Below are positions 54,706-63,156 of a DNA stretch of 64,000 nt, piece by piece (positions within the stretch are counted from its first letter, which is position 1; every line of letters starts with the position of its first letter). Where the stretch lies: the NCBI RefSeq assembly GCF_001544475.1, contig NZ_FCNW02000027.1, forward strand, positions 1 to 64,000. Reading direction: 5' to 3'. The notes beneath the pieces were generated by a model. It did not search any database. It was not told where the DNA came from and was given only the letters and a program-made list of their open reading frames with translations. The DNA is from Caballeronia humi. GTDB taxonomy: Bacteria > Pseudomonadota > Gammaproteobacteria > Burkholderiales > Burkholderiaceae. The translations under genes and the position numbers were made by a program.

Positions 54706-55554
54706 TCACTTCACCGCGCCGAACGTCAGGCCACGCACGAGCTGCTTCTGCGACAGCCAGCCGACGATCAGGATCGGCGCGACCGCCAGCAGCGACGCCG
54801 CCGAGAGCTTCGCCCAGAACAAGCCTTCCGGACTCGAATAAGACGCGATGAACACCGTGAGCGGCGCGGCGTTCGACGACGACAAATTGATGCTCCAGAA
54901 CGCCTCGTTCCACGAGAGGATCACGAGCAGCAGACCCGTCGATGCGAGCCCCGGCAACGCCATCGGCATCAGCAGGTAGACGATCTCCTGCCAGGTCGAC
55001 GCGCCGTCGATGCGTCCCGCCTCCAGGATGTCGCGCGGCACTTCGTTGAAGTACGTGAACGCCATCCACACGGCAATCGGCAAGTTGATCAGCGTGTAGA
55101 CGATGATGAGGCCCGTCACGGTGTCGAGCAGGCCGCTGTTCTTCCACAGCAGGTAGATCGGCACCAGCACGCCGACCGACGGCATCATCTTCGTCGAGAG
55201 CATCCACAGCAGCACTTTCTGCGTCTTCTTCGTCGGGAAGAAGGCCATCGCGTAGGCGCACGGCACCGCGAGCAACAGGCAGATCACGGTGACGCCGAGC
55301 GAGATCAAGATCGAATTCCACGCGAAGCCGAAGTAGTTGCTGCGCGCGAACACCTCGCGGAAGCTGTCGAGCGTCGGCGTGAAGAAGAGCGACGACGCAT
55401 ACGCCTGCTGCTCGGTCTTGAACGCCGTGATGGTCATCCAGAAGATCGGGAAGAACAGCAGGATCGCGAAGAACCACGCGAAGATGCCGGGCAGGACGCG
55501 CTTGACCGTATCGAGGACAGGCACGGACGTGGTGGCGGTAACGGGATGGCTCAT
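54706..55554 (-). CDS. Polyol ABC transporter permease (MtlG/SmoG-like)
   Basis: The 282-aa inner-membrane permease with six predicted helices starts at 55554 (MSHPVTATTSVPVLDTVKRV). It carries the EAA-type loop that docks to the ATPase (FNEVPRDILEAGRIDGASTWQEI). It ends with VGWLSQKQLVRGLTFGAVK, the usual end of MalG-type permeases. Start and stop overlap or abut the neighbouring genes by four bases, as in a compact operon. Confidence 0.94.
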   Translation of the reverse strand: MSHPVTATTSVPVLDTVKRVLPGIFAWFFAILLFFPIFWMTITAFKTEQQAYASSLFFTPTLDSFREVFARSNYFGFAWNSILISLGVTVICLLLAVPCAYAMAFFPTKKTQKVLLWMLSTKMMPSVGVLVPIYLLWKNSGLLDTVTGLIIVYTLINLPIAVWMAFTYFNEVPRDILEAGRIDGASTWQEIVYLLMPMALPGLASTGLLLVILSWNEAFWSINLSSSNAAPLTVFIASYSSPEGLFWAKLSAASLLAVAPILIVGWLSQKQLVRGLTFGAVK

Positions 55555-56486
55555 GAGTCGTACTCCCCTTTGAGGTTTTTCGCGAGCATCCGCACGAGGA
55601 AGAACGCGACGATGTTCGCCAGCACGACCGCGAGAATGCCGCCAGCGGACGCGAGGCCGACGTCGAATTGCTGCAGGCCGAGCGCGTAGATCAGGTACGA
55701 CAGGTTGGTTGTCGCCGTGCCCGGGCCGCCGCCGGTGGTCGTATAGATTTCCGCGAAGATCGACAGCAGGAAAATGGTTTCCATCATCACCACGACCGCG
55801 ATCGCGCGCTTCAAATGCGGCAGCGTGATGAAGAAGAACATTGCGAACGGGCCCGCGCCGTCGATGCGCGCCGCTTCCTTCTGCTCCTGGTCGAGCGATT
55901 GAATTGCCGTGAAGAGGATCAGGAACGCGAACGGCAGCCACTGCCATGCGACGATCATGATCACCGCGAAGAGCGGATACTCGGCGAACCAGTCGATCGG
56001 CTGCATGCCGAGCGCGAGCATGCCCTGCGCGATCAGCCCGTAGACCGGATGCAGGATCATGTTCTTCCAGATGAGCGCGCTGACGGTCGGCATCACGAAG
56101 AACGGCGCGATCACCAGAAGCCGCGCGATGCCCTGCCCGATGAACTTGCGGTCGAACAGCACCGCGAGCAGCGTGCCGCCGATCACCGTGATCGCCAGCA
56201 CGGAGCCGATCAGCGTCAGCGTGTGGCCGATGGACGGGCCGAACGCGGGGTCGGTGGCGAGGAAGTGATAGTTGTCGAGGCCGGCGAAGCCTTTGACATC
56301 GGGATTGAGCAGGTTGTAGCGCGAGAACGAATACCAGATCGTCATCGCGAGCGGGATCGCCATCCACAGGAACAGCAGGCCGGTCGACGGGCTGATGAGC
56401 CAGCGGACCGACTTCGCGCGGCGCTTGTCGCGCTCCGCGGCGGACTCGGCGTAGTGCTCGGTCAGCGGGGGATTCAGTTGACTCAT
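55551..56486 (-). CDS. Polyol ABC transporter permease (MtlF/SmoF-like)
   Basis: The 311-aa permease has six helices (SPSTGLLFLWMAIPLAMTIWYSF first) and the EAA loop SLDQEQKEAARIDGAGPFAMFFFITLP. The final segment contains YTTTGGGPGTATTNLSYLIY, typical of MalF-like subunits. It pairs with the following permease gene through a four-base overlap. Confidence 0.94.
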   Translation of the reverse strand: MSQLNPPLTEHYAESAAERDKRRAKSVRWLISPSTGLLFLWMAIPLAMTIWYSFSRYNLLNPDVKGFAGLDNYHFLATDPAFGPSIGHTLTLIGSVLAITVIGGTLLAVLFDRKFIGQGIARLLVIAPFFVMPTVSALIWKNMILHPVYGLIAQGMLALGMQPIDWFAEYPLFAVIMIVAWQWLPFAFLILFTAIQSLDQEQKEAARIDGAGPFAMFFFITLPHLKRAIAVVVMMETIFLLSIFAEIYTTTGGGPGTATTNLSYLIYALGLQQFDVGLASAGGILAVVLANIVAFFLVRMLAKNLKGEYDS

Positions 56487-56577
56487 GATCGTGTCACCTC
56501 TCTGAAGCGCGAGCCGCGCCGCGCGCTTCGTTGCCGCGCGGCCCGCTTTGCTGCGATGGGTTACAGCGCCTGCATCC

Positions 56578-57936
56578 TTACTTTTGATAGCCCGCCTGTT
56601 TCACCGCGCGATCGGCGGCGGCATTGCCTGCCTTGAGCGCGGCATCGACGTTGCTCTGCCCTGCAACGACGCCCGCGATCGACTGGCCGACGACCGTGCC
56701 GAACGACTGGAACTCGGGAATGCCGACGAACTGGATGCCGCTATACGGCACCTTCTTCAGCGACGAGTCGTTCGGATCGGCGGATTCGATCGCCTTCAGC
56801 ACGAAGTCGCCGAACGGCGCGGCCTGCTTGTACTCGGGGCGCGCGTAGGTGGATTTACGCGTGCCCGGCGGCACCGACGCCCAGCCTTCGTCCTTGCCGA
56901 CCATCTCGATGTACTGCTTCGAGGTCGCCCACGTGACGAATTTCTTCGCGGCATCCTGCGACTTCGACGTCTTCGGGATCGCGAGCGACCACGACCACAG
57001 CCAGTGCGAGCCCTTCGGTGTCACGGCGACAGGCGCCGCCGCGAAGCCGATCTTGTCGGCCACCTGCGATTGCGCCTTGTTGTAGAGCATGCCGGCCGCG
57101 ACCGTCGCGTCGATCCACATCGCGCATTTGCCCGAGGACATCAGCGTGAGGTTTTCGTTGAAGCCGTTCGAGCTGGCTCCCGGAGGCCCGTCGCTCTTCA
57201 GCAGGTCCGAGTAGAAGCTGACCGCCTTGTGCCACTCCGGCGTGTCGAGTTGCGCCTTCCAGTTCTCGTCGAACCAGCGGCCGCCGAACGTGTTCACGAC
57301 CGTCGAGACGAACGCCATGTTCTCGCCCCAGCCTGCCTTGCCGCGCAGGCAAATTCCGTACTGGCCTTTTGACTTGTCGGTGAGCTTGTCCGCGAACTGC
57401 TTGATCTGGTCGTAGGTCGGCTGGTCGGGCATCTTGAGGCCGGCCGCCTGGAACAGGTCCTTACGGTAATACGTCATCGAGCTTTCGACGTAGAACGGCA
57501 GCGCGTACAACTGGCCGTTGTAGGACAGGCCATCGCGAGCGGTCTTCACGACGTCTTCGAGGTCGTAGTCGGCGGGGAGGTTGGTCATCGGGATGAGCCA
57601 GCCGCGCTTGCCCCACTGCGGCGCCTCATACGTGCCGATCGCCATCACGTCGAACTGGCCGCTGTTGGTCGTGATGTCGGTCGTGGCGCGCTGGCGCAGC
57701 ACGTTTTCTTCGAGGATCACCCACTTGAGCTGGATGTCGGGATTCGCCTTCTCGAACGCCGGCGACAGCTTCTTCAACTCGATCATGTCCGGGTTGTTCA
57801 GCGTGGCGATCGTGACGGTGGCGGCGCGCGAGGCCACCGGCGCAAGCGCGGCGGCCGCGAACGCGGCAAGGGCTAGCGTGCGCGCAGCCGTCGTGCGGCG
57901 CGACTGGACTCGAAGGGTGAGTTGGGCGCGTTTCAT
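56578..57936 (-). CDS. Polyol ABC transporter substrate-binding protein (SmoE/MtlE-like)
   Basis: The 452-aa periplasmic binding protein starts at 57936 with a Sec signal (TLALAAFAAAALAPVASRAA). The mature part begins TVTIATLNNPDMIELKKLSPAF and shows family-1 binding-protein features (GQFDVMAIGTYEAPQWGKRGW, YALPFYVESSMTYYRKDLF, GICLRGKAGWGENM, SGKCAMWIDATVAAG). Homologues bind sorbitol, mannitol or arabitol. It is 91 bp before the first permease gene. Confidence 0.94.
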   Translation of the reverse strand: MKRAQLTLRVQSRRTTAARTLALAAFAAAALAPVASRAATVTIATLNNPDMIELKKLSPAFEKANPDIQLKWVILEENVLRQRATTDITTNSGQFDVMAIGTYEAPQWGKRGWLIPMTNLPADYDLEDVVKTARDGLSYNGQLYALPFYVESSMTYYRKDLFQAAGLKMPDQPTYDQIKQFADKLTDKSKGQYGICLRGKAGWGENMAFVSTVVNTFGGRWFDENWKAQLDTPEWHKAVSFYSDLLKSDGPPGASSNGFNENLTLMSSGKCAMWIDATVAAGMLYNKAQSQVADKIGFAAAPVAVTPKGSHWLWSWSLAIPKTSKSQDAAKKFVTWATSKQYIEMVGKDEGWASVPPGTRKSTYARPEYKQAAPFGDFVLKAIESADPNDSSLKKVPYSGIQFVGIPEFQSFGTVVGQSIAGVVAGQSNVDAALKAGNAAADRAVKQAGYQK

Positions 57937-58154
57937 GGTTGTTTCGTCTCCTTTTTCGTGAGCACGGCACGCGTGCTGCGGGGCTTGCTGATTGTTGGTG
58001 TGACGCGTTTTTGCTTCTCGCATTTGCCTCACCGGCTCCACGCGTCAAGCTCCATGCGTGAATATCGATGAGGGCGACGCCTGCGCCGTTCCAATATAGA
58101 CGGCGCCGGAAGGCATTCAAGTGACCGTTGTGAAATGACCGGACCCGAGCGGGC

Positions 58155-58928
58155 TCAGCTCATCCAGTTGCCGCCGTCGACGTTCAACGTCTGCGCGGTG
58201 ATGTAGTCCGAATCCGCCGATGCCAGGAAGAGCGCCGCGCCTGTCAGGTCGGCGGGCAGACCCATGCGTCCGAGCGGCACTTCCTCGCCCACGAGGCGTT
58301 TCTTCTCGCCGAGCGGCCGGTTCTCGTACTTTGCGAAGAGCGCATCGACCTGCTCCCACATCGGTGTATCGACGACGCCCGGCGCGATGCCGTTCACGTT
58401 GATGCGCTCCTTTGCAAGCGCGAGCGCCGCCGACTGCGTATAGCTGATGACTGCGGCCTTCGTCGCGCAATAGTGCGAGACGAGCGACTCGCCGCGCCGG
58501 CCCGCCTGCGACGCCATGTTGACGATCTTGCCGCCGCGGCCCTGCTCGACCATGCGCTGAGCCACCGCCTGCATCAGGAAGAACATGCCCTTCACGTTGA
58601 CCGCGTAGAGGCGGTCGTAGACGTCCCAGGACTCGTCGAGGATCGGGCGCATATCGAACAGCGCCGCGTTGTTCAAGAGGATGTCGATGCCGCCGAAGCG
58701 CTTGACCGTCGAATCGACGATGCGCTGGATGTCTTCGCGCTTCGTCACGTCTGCGCGCAGAGCCAGCACGCGGTCCGCGGTCGCCGTGTAACGCGCGGCG
58801 AGTTCGCCTTCGTCCTTCACATCGACGACGACGACTTTCGCGCCTTCGTCGAGATACCGCTTCGCTACCGCCTCGCCAATGCCGCTCGCGGCGCCAGTGA
58901 TGATCGCTACCTTGTCTTGCAGTTTCAA
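58155..58928 (-). CDS. Short-chain polyol dehydrogenase (sorbitol/L-iditol dehydrogenase type)
   Basis: The 257-aa SDR has the NAD-binding VAIITGAASGIGEAVAKRYL, the NNAALF motif and the catalytic Ser-Tyr-Lys triad (NMASQAGRRG then SHYCATKAAV). The start is inferred to be the TTG at 58928 preceded by GGAGACAGCC, because family members begin (M)KLQDKVAIITG and no ATG is available. In Rhodobacter smoS encodes a similar sorbitol dehydrogenase next to smoEFGK. It is the first gene of the transport operon, so imported hexitol is likely oxidised to fructose or a related ketose. Confidence 0.9.
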   Translation of the reverse strand: MKLQDKVAIITGAASGIGEAVAKRYLDEGAKVVVVDVKDEGELAARYTATADRVLALRADVTKREDIQRIVDSTVKRFGGIDILLNNAALFDMRPILDESWDVYDRLYAVNVKGMFFLMQAVAQRMVEQGRGGKIVNMASQAGRRGESLVSHYCATKAAVISYTQSAALALAKERINVNGIAPGVVDTPMWEQVDALFAKYENRPLGEKKRLVGEEVPLGRMGLPADLTGAALFLASADSDYITAQTLNVDGGNWMS

Positions 58929-59229
58929 GGCTGTCTCCGGGTTCGTTTTCTCGTCTCGCCGCCCTGAGCGAACGCTCTGCATGCGAACAATTGCTCTCTC
59001 TTTGATCGAATGATCGGCGACGCGTCGAGCGCTGTCAAGGCGCGTTGCGATCTTTCGATGCTGCGCCGCGCCATGCGGCGCGACTCCGGGAAAACCCCTG
59101 CTGGCGCGGCTGACAGCGAAATAGAAGGGAATTGAAATGCGGGCAGCCGAAGAAAATCGGCTGCGCAAAAGGTAGTGATACGTTATATCATCTCGGAAAT
59201 TTCTGAATCACGAAAACCCGCGAGAAACC
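58929..59229. promoter_or_regulatory. Divergent promoter region with candidate Zur box
   Basis: This 301-bp region lies between the SDR gene and zur. At 59175-59194 the sequence gtgatacgttatatcatctc contains the GTTATA core of Zur boxes with partial dyad symmetry (gata...tatc), and lies 36 bp before the zur start. It fits autoregulation of the zur-znuACB operon by zinc. The match to the consensus is partial. Confidence 0.55.
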
Positions 59230-59688
59230 ATGTCAGCGTCCTACGAACACATGCTGTCCCGCGCCGAAGCGCTTGCCGCCGAACGCGGCATTGCGCTCAC
59301 GCCGTTGAGGCGCCAGGTCTACGAACTCGTCCTGCGCGCGCAGAAACCGATCGGCGCCTACGACCTGATCGACGCGATGGAGCCGCATCGCGGCGGCCGC
59401 GTGCCGCCCACGACGATCTATCGCGCGCTCGACTTTCTGGTCGAGAACGGCTTCGTCCACCGGATCGCCTCGAAGAACGCGTTCTTCGCGTGCTGCGACG
59501 TGGGCCAGCCGCACGAGAGCCAGTTCCTCATCTGCGACGAATGCGGCGCGACGCTTGAAATCCCCGGCGACGAACTCGCCTCCACGCTCTCGGCGAGCGC
59601 GCCCGCGCACGGCTTCGAGGTGCGCCATCAGGTCGTCGAATTGAGCGGCCTGTGCAGCGAGTGCCAGCACAAACAACGCGACGCCTGA
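59230..59688 (+). CDS. zur: Zinc uptake regulator, Fur family
   Basis: The 152-aa repressor senses zinc and shuts off zinc import. The winged helix lies in residues 22-75 (LTPLRRQVYELVLRAQKPIG, PPTTIYRALDFLVENGFVHRI). Cysteine pairs CDECG and CSECQ give the structural zinc site, and FACCDVGQPHESQFLIC adds sensor ligands. The short DNA-binding region with PTTIYRALDFL is of Zur rather than Fur type. znuA follows 43 bp later, and the operon order supports the call. Confidence 0.94.
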   Translation: MSASYEHMLSRAEALAAERGIALTPLRRQVYELVLRAQKPIGAYDLIDAMEPHRGGRVPPTTIYRALDFLVENGFVHRIASKNAFFACCDVGQPHESQFLICDECGATLEIPGDELASTLSASAPAHGFEVRHQVVELSGLCSECQHKQRDA

Positions 59689-59731
59689 GCCTTCCGACAA
59701 CGATCCCAAGAACAATCCGGTCGATACGAAC

Positions 59732-60616
59732 ATGAAGAACATCCTGATGGCCGCCGCGCTCTTGCTCGGCTTGTGCGGCGCTGCCGTGGCGCAGACGCAA
59801 ACGCAATCCCAACGCATCGCCGTGGTCGCCGCGGAGAATTTCTACGCCGATGTCGTGAAGCAGTTGGGCGGCGATCGCGTGCAGGTGACGAGCATCCTCA
59901 ACAATCCCGACGAAGACCCGCACCTCTTCGAAGCCAGCCCGAAGACGGCACGCGCGTTGCAGCACGCGGCGCTCGTCGTCTACAACGGCGCCGACTACGA
60001 TCCGTGGATGGACAAGCTGCTCGCGGTATCGAAGGGTGAGAAGCGCACGACGATCGTGGTCGCCCAACTCGTCGGCAAGAAGTCCGGCGACAACCCGCAC
60101 CTCTGGTACGACCCGGCGACGATGCCCGTCGTCGCGAAGGCCGTGAGCCGCTATCTCGTGGAGGCCGACCCCGCGCACAAGAGCGACTACGACGCGCGGC
60201 TTGCAACGTTTCTCGCCTCGATGAAGACGATCGACAACCGCGTCGCCGTGCTGAACTCGCACTACAAGGGCGTGCCCGTGACCGCGACCGAGCCGGTCTT
60301 CGGCTACATGGCGGACGCGATCGGCTTCGAGATGCGCAACCAGCGCTTCCAGCTCGCCGCGATGAACGAAACCGAACCGAGCGCCGCCGATATCGCCGCG
60401 TTCGAAAAAGACCTGCGCGAACGCCGCGTGCACGTGCTGATCTACAACAGCCAGGCGACGGAAGCGCTGACGAAGCGCATGCTCAAGCTATCGCAGGAAT
60501 GGCGCGTGCCGAGCGTGAGCGTCACGGAGACGCTGCCCGCCGGCAAGACCTACCAGCAATGGATGACTTTCCAGCTCGACGCCCTGTCCGGCGCGCTGCA
60601 AGGATGGCAACGATGA
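59732..60616 (+). CDS. znuA: Zinc ABC transporter substrate-binding protein
   Basis: This 294-aa cluster A-I metal-binding protein carries zinc in the periplasm. It has a Sec signal (ILMAAALLLGLCGAAVAQ). The metal ligands are in DEDPHLFEASP, SGDNPHLWYDP and VAVLNSHYKGV, with an acidic ligand in the C-terminal lobe (LIYNSQATEAL region). The His-rich loop often seen in ZnuA between the first two ligands is absent. The annotation could also be an Mn-type protein, but zur upstream favours zinc. The stop overlaps znuC. Confidence 0.9.
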   Translation: MKNILMAAALLLGLCGAAVAQTQTQSQRIAVVAAENFYADVVKQLGGDRVQVTSILNNPDEDPHLFEASPKTARALQHAALVVYNGADYDPWMDKLLAVSKGEKRTTIVVAQLVGKKSGDNPHLWYDPATMPVVAKAVSRYLVEADPAHKSDYDARLATFLASMKTIDNRVAVLNSHYKGVPVTATEPVFGYMADAIGFEMRNQRFQLAAMNETEPSAADIAAFEKDLRERRVHVLIYNSQATEALTKRMLKLSQEWRVPSVSVTETLPAGKTYQQWMTFQLDALSGALQGWQR

Positions 60617-61512
60617 GCGGTGCTCCTGACAACGCGATCGAAGTCGAGCACGTCACGCTCGAACTCGGCGGGCGCGCGATCCTCAATCACGCGAGCTTCA
60701 CCGTGCGCACCGGCGAGTTCATCGGCGTGCTCGGGCCGAACGGCGCGGGCAAGACCACGCTGATGCGCGCGCTGCTCGGGCTTTTACCGCTGTCCGGCGG
60801 ATCGATCCGCGTGGGCGGCGAGGCGGTCGTGCGCGGCAATCCGTCGATCGGGTATATGCCGCAGATTCGCAGCGGTCTGGCGGGCCGGCGCGTGCGCGGG
60901 CGCGATTTCGTCACGATGGCCGCCGACGGTCATCGCTGGGGCGTGCCGCACGCGGGCGCGGCGATTCGCGCGGACGTCGATCGCGTGCTCGATCTCGTCG
61001 ATGCTCATGCGCTTGCGGCGCGGCCGCTGTCGGAGCTCTCGGGCGGCGAGCGCCAGCGCCTGCTGCTCGCGCAGTGCCTGCTCGGCAACCCGAAAGTGCT
61101 GTTGCTGGACGAGCCGCTCATCAGCCTCGATCCGCGTCATCAGACGGGCGTAGTCGATCTCGTGCGGCGCGTGCAGCGCGAGCTCAACATCACCGTGCTG
61201 TTTTCTGCGCACGAACTCAACCCGCTGCTCAATTCGCTCGATCGCGTGCTGTATCTCGGCAACGGGCGCGCGGCGCTCGGCACCGTCGATGAAGTGATCA
61301 CGAAGCCGGTGCTCTCGCAACTCTACGGCTCGCCGATCGACGTGATGCGCGTGAACGGGCGCATCTTCGTGATGTCGGGCGATGTCGAGATCGACAAGCT
61401 CGATCACGCGCACGAAGAAGGCGACGACGGGCATGAGCATGAGCACGATCACGGTCATGAGCACGGACACGATCACGCTCACAAGGCCAAAGGAAAGCAC
61501 ACGCATGTTTGA
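60613..61512 (+). CDS. znuC: Zinc ABC transporter ATPase with His-rich C-terminal tail
   Basis: The 299-aa ATPase has Walker A GPNGAGKTT (41-49), signature LSGGERQRL (142-150), Walker B VLLLDEPLISLD and the switch histidine in LFSAHELNP. After the usual end near residue 262 it has a 35-residue tail with 13 histidines alternating with Asp, Glu and Gly (265-298). This could hold cytoplasmic zinc and gate transport. The ATG overlaps the znuA stop (ATGA); an upstream ATG at 60604 is possible. znuB overlaps its end by eight bases. Confidence 0.94.
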   Translation: MSGAPDNAIEVEHVTLELGGRAILNHASFTVRTGEFIGVLGPNGAGKTTLMRALLGLLPLSGGSIRVGGEAVVRGNPSIGYMPQIRSGLAGRRVRGRDFVTMAADGHRWGVPHAGAAIRADVDRVLDLVDAHALAARPLSELSGGERQRLLLAQCLLGNPKVLLLDEPLISLDPRHQTGVVDLVRRVQRELNITVLFSAHELNPLLNSLDRVLYLGNGRAALGTVDEVITKPVLSQLYGSPIDVMRVNGRIFVMSGDVEIDKLDHAHEEGDDGHEHEHDHGHEHGHDHAHKAKGKHTHV

Positions 61513-62287
61513 ATACGACTTCATGGTGAATGCGTTCGCGGCGTCGGGGATCGTCGCGGTGCTGGCGGGGATCGTCGGGTACTTTCTCGTGCTGCGCGGA
61601 CAAACCTTCGCCGGTCACGCGCTCTCGCACGTCGGCTTCACCGGCGCGACGGGCGCGGTGCTGGTCGGCGTGTCGCCGCTGTGGGGGATGGTCGGATTCA
61701 CGCTCGCGGCGGGCGTCGGCATGGGCGCGCTCGGCGAAAAGCTGTCGGGGCGCGATGTCGCGATCGGCGTGATCTTGTCGTTGTCGCTGGGGCTCGGGCT
61801 GCTGTTTCTGCACTTCTTCACCGCTTACGCGACGCAAGCGACCGCCCTGCTTTTCGGCAACGTACTCGGCGTGAATCACGAAACGCTCGCGGTGCTGGCA
61901 GGCCTCGCGGTGGTCAGTCTCGTCGCGCTCGCGGCGATCATGCGTCCGCTCTTGTTCGCGTCGCTTCAACCCGAACTGGCCGAGGCGAAGGGCGTGTCGC
62001 TGCGTTTCGTGTCGGTGCTTTTTTTGTCGATCACCGCGCTCGCCGTCGCCGCGTGCACGCAGATCGTCGGCGTGCTGCTCGTGTTCGCGCTGATGGTCGG
62101 ACCGGCCGCGGCCGCGCAGAACGTGACGACGCGGCTCTGGACCGGGCTCCTGCTCGCCGCCGTGTTCGCCTTGGGGCAAGCGTGGGCGGGGCTCACGCTC
62201 GCCTACTACACCGACTGGCCGACGAGCTTCTGGATCACGATGCTCGCGGCGCTCGTCTATGGCGGAAGTCTGGTGGCGCGCCGGTGA
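61505..62287 (+). CDS. znuB: Zinc ABC transporter permease
   Basis: The 260-aa inner-membrane permease of the ABC-3 metal family starts MFEYDFMVNAFAASGIVAVL at 61505. About eight hydrophobic segments follow. The family block YFLVLRGQTFAGHALSHVGFTGATGAVLVG and the docking region MRPLLFASLQPELAEAKGV are present. It ends six bases from the convergent fghA stop. Confidence 0.94.
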   Translation: MFEYDFMVNAFAASGIVAVLAGIVGYFLVLRGQTFAGHALSHVGFTGATGAVLVGVSPLWGMVGFTLAAGVGMGALGEKLSGRDVAIGVILSLSLGLGLLFLHFFTAYATQATALLFGNVLGVNHETLAVLAGLAVVSLVALAAIMRPLLFASLQPELAEAKGVSLRFVSVLFLSITALAVAACTQIVGVLLVFALMVGPAAAAQNVTTRLWTGLLLAAVFALGQAWAGLTLAYYTDWPTSFWITMLAALVYGGSLVARR

Positions 62288-62293
62288 GTTCGC

Positions 62294-63142
62294 CTACGCG
62301 CGCAAAACTCGCGCGTGATGCGCGATGTGCTCGCCTACAAACGTCGAGATGAAGTAATACCCGTGGTCGTAGCCTTCGTGCCGGCGCAGCGTCACCTTTT
62401 GCCCGGCTTCGGCGGCGGCCGCTTCGAACACCTCGGGATAAAGCTGCCCGGCGAGAAACTGATCGGCGAGTCCCTGATCGATCAGGATGCCTTCGGCAAA
62501 GCGCCCCGCCGACGCGCCCTTCACCAGTTCGCTTGCGTCGTAGTGCTTCCACGCTTCGCGGTCGTCGCCGAGATAGCCTGAGAACGCCTTCACGCCCCAC
62601 GGACAGCGCGACGGCGCGGCAATCGGCGCGAACGCCGACACCGATCGATAAATATCAGGGTTACGCAGCGCGAGCACGAGCGCGCCGTGGCCGCCCATCG
62701 AATGCCCGAAGATGCCGAGCCGATCGCCGTTCACCGGCAGTTCCGCGAGCACCGTTTCGCGCAAATCCTGCGTCACGTACGAATACATCCGATAGTGCTT
62801 CGACCATGGCTCCTGCGTCGCATCGACGTAAAAGCCCGCGCCGACGCCAAAGTCCCATGCCGCGCTTTCGTCCGGCGCATTTGCGCCGCGCGGGCTCGTA
62901 TCCGGCGAAATCAGCGCGATGCCGTGCTCCGCGGCGTAACGCTGCGCGCCGGCCTTGATCGGAAACGTCTCTTCGGTGCAAGTGAGGCCAGCGAGATAGA
63001 ACAGCGCCGGCACCTTCCCCGACGATGCCGCTTCCGGCAAAAACACCGAAAAGCGCATCGGCAGGCCGATCGACTTCGAGTCGTGCCGATAGGTCCGCTG
63101 CACGCCGCCCCACGAGTGATGTTCTTCCACGAGTTCAAGCAT
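62294..63142 (-). CDS. fghA: S-formylglutathione hydrolase
   Basis: This 282-aa esterase-D-type serine hydrolase (EC 3.1.2.12) splits S-formylglutathione to formate and glutathione, the second step of formaldehyde detoxification. It has FYLAGLTCTEETF, the nucleophile GHSMGGHGAL, the acid in LIDQGLADQFL and the base in RRHEGYDHGYYF. It starts 14 bp after the adhC stop, so the two genes form an operon. Confidence 0.96.
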   Translation of the reverse strand: MLELVEEHHSWGGVQRTYRHDSKSIGLPMRFSVFLPEAASSGKVPALFYLAGLTCTEETFPIKAGAQRYAAEHGIALISPDTSPRGANAPDESAAWDFGVGAGFYVDATQEPWSKHYRMYSYVTQDLRETVLAELPVNGDRLGIFGHSMGGHGALVLALRNPDIYRSVSAFAPIAAPSRCPWGVKAFSGYLGDDREAWKHYDASELVKGASAGRFAEGILIDQGLADQFLAGQLYPEVFEAAAAEAGQKVTLRRHEGYDHGYYFISTFVGEHIAHHARVLRA

Positions 63143-63156
63143 CGTCGCCGCCTCCG

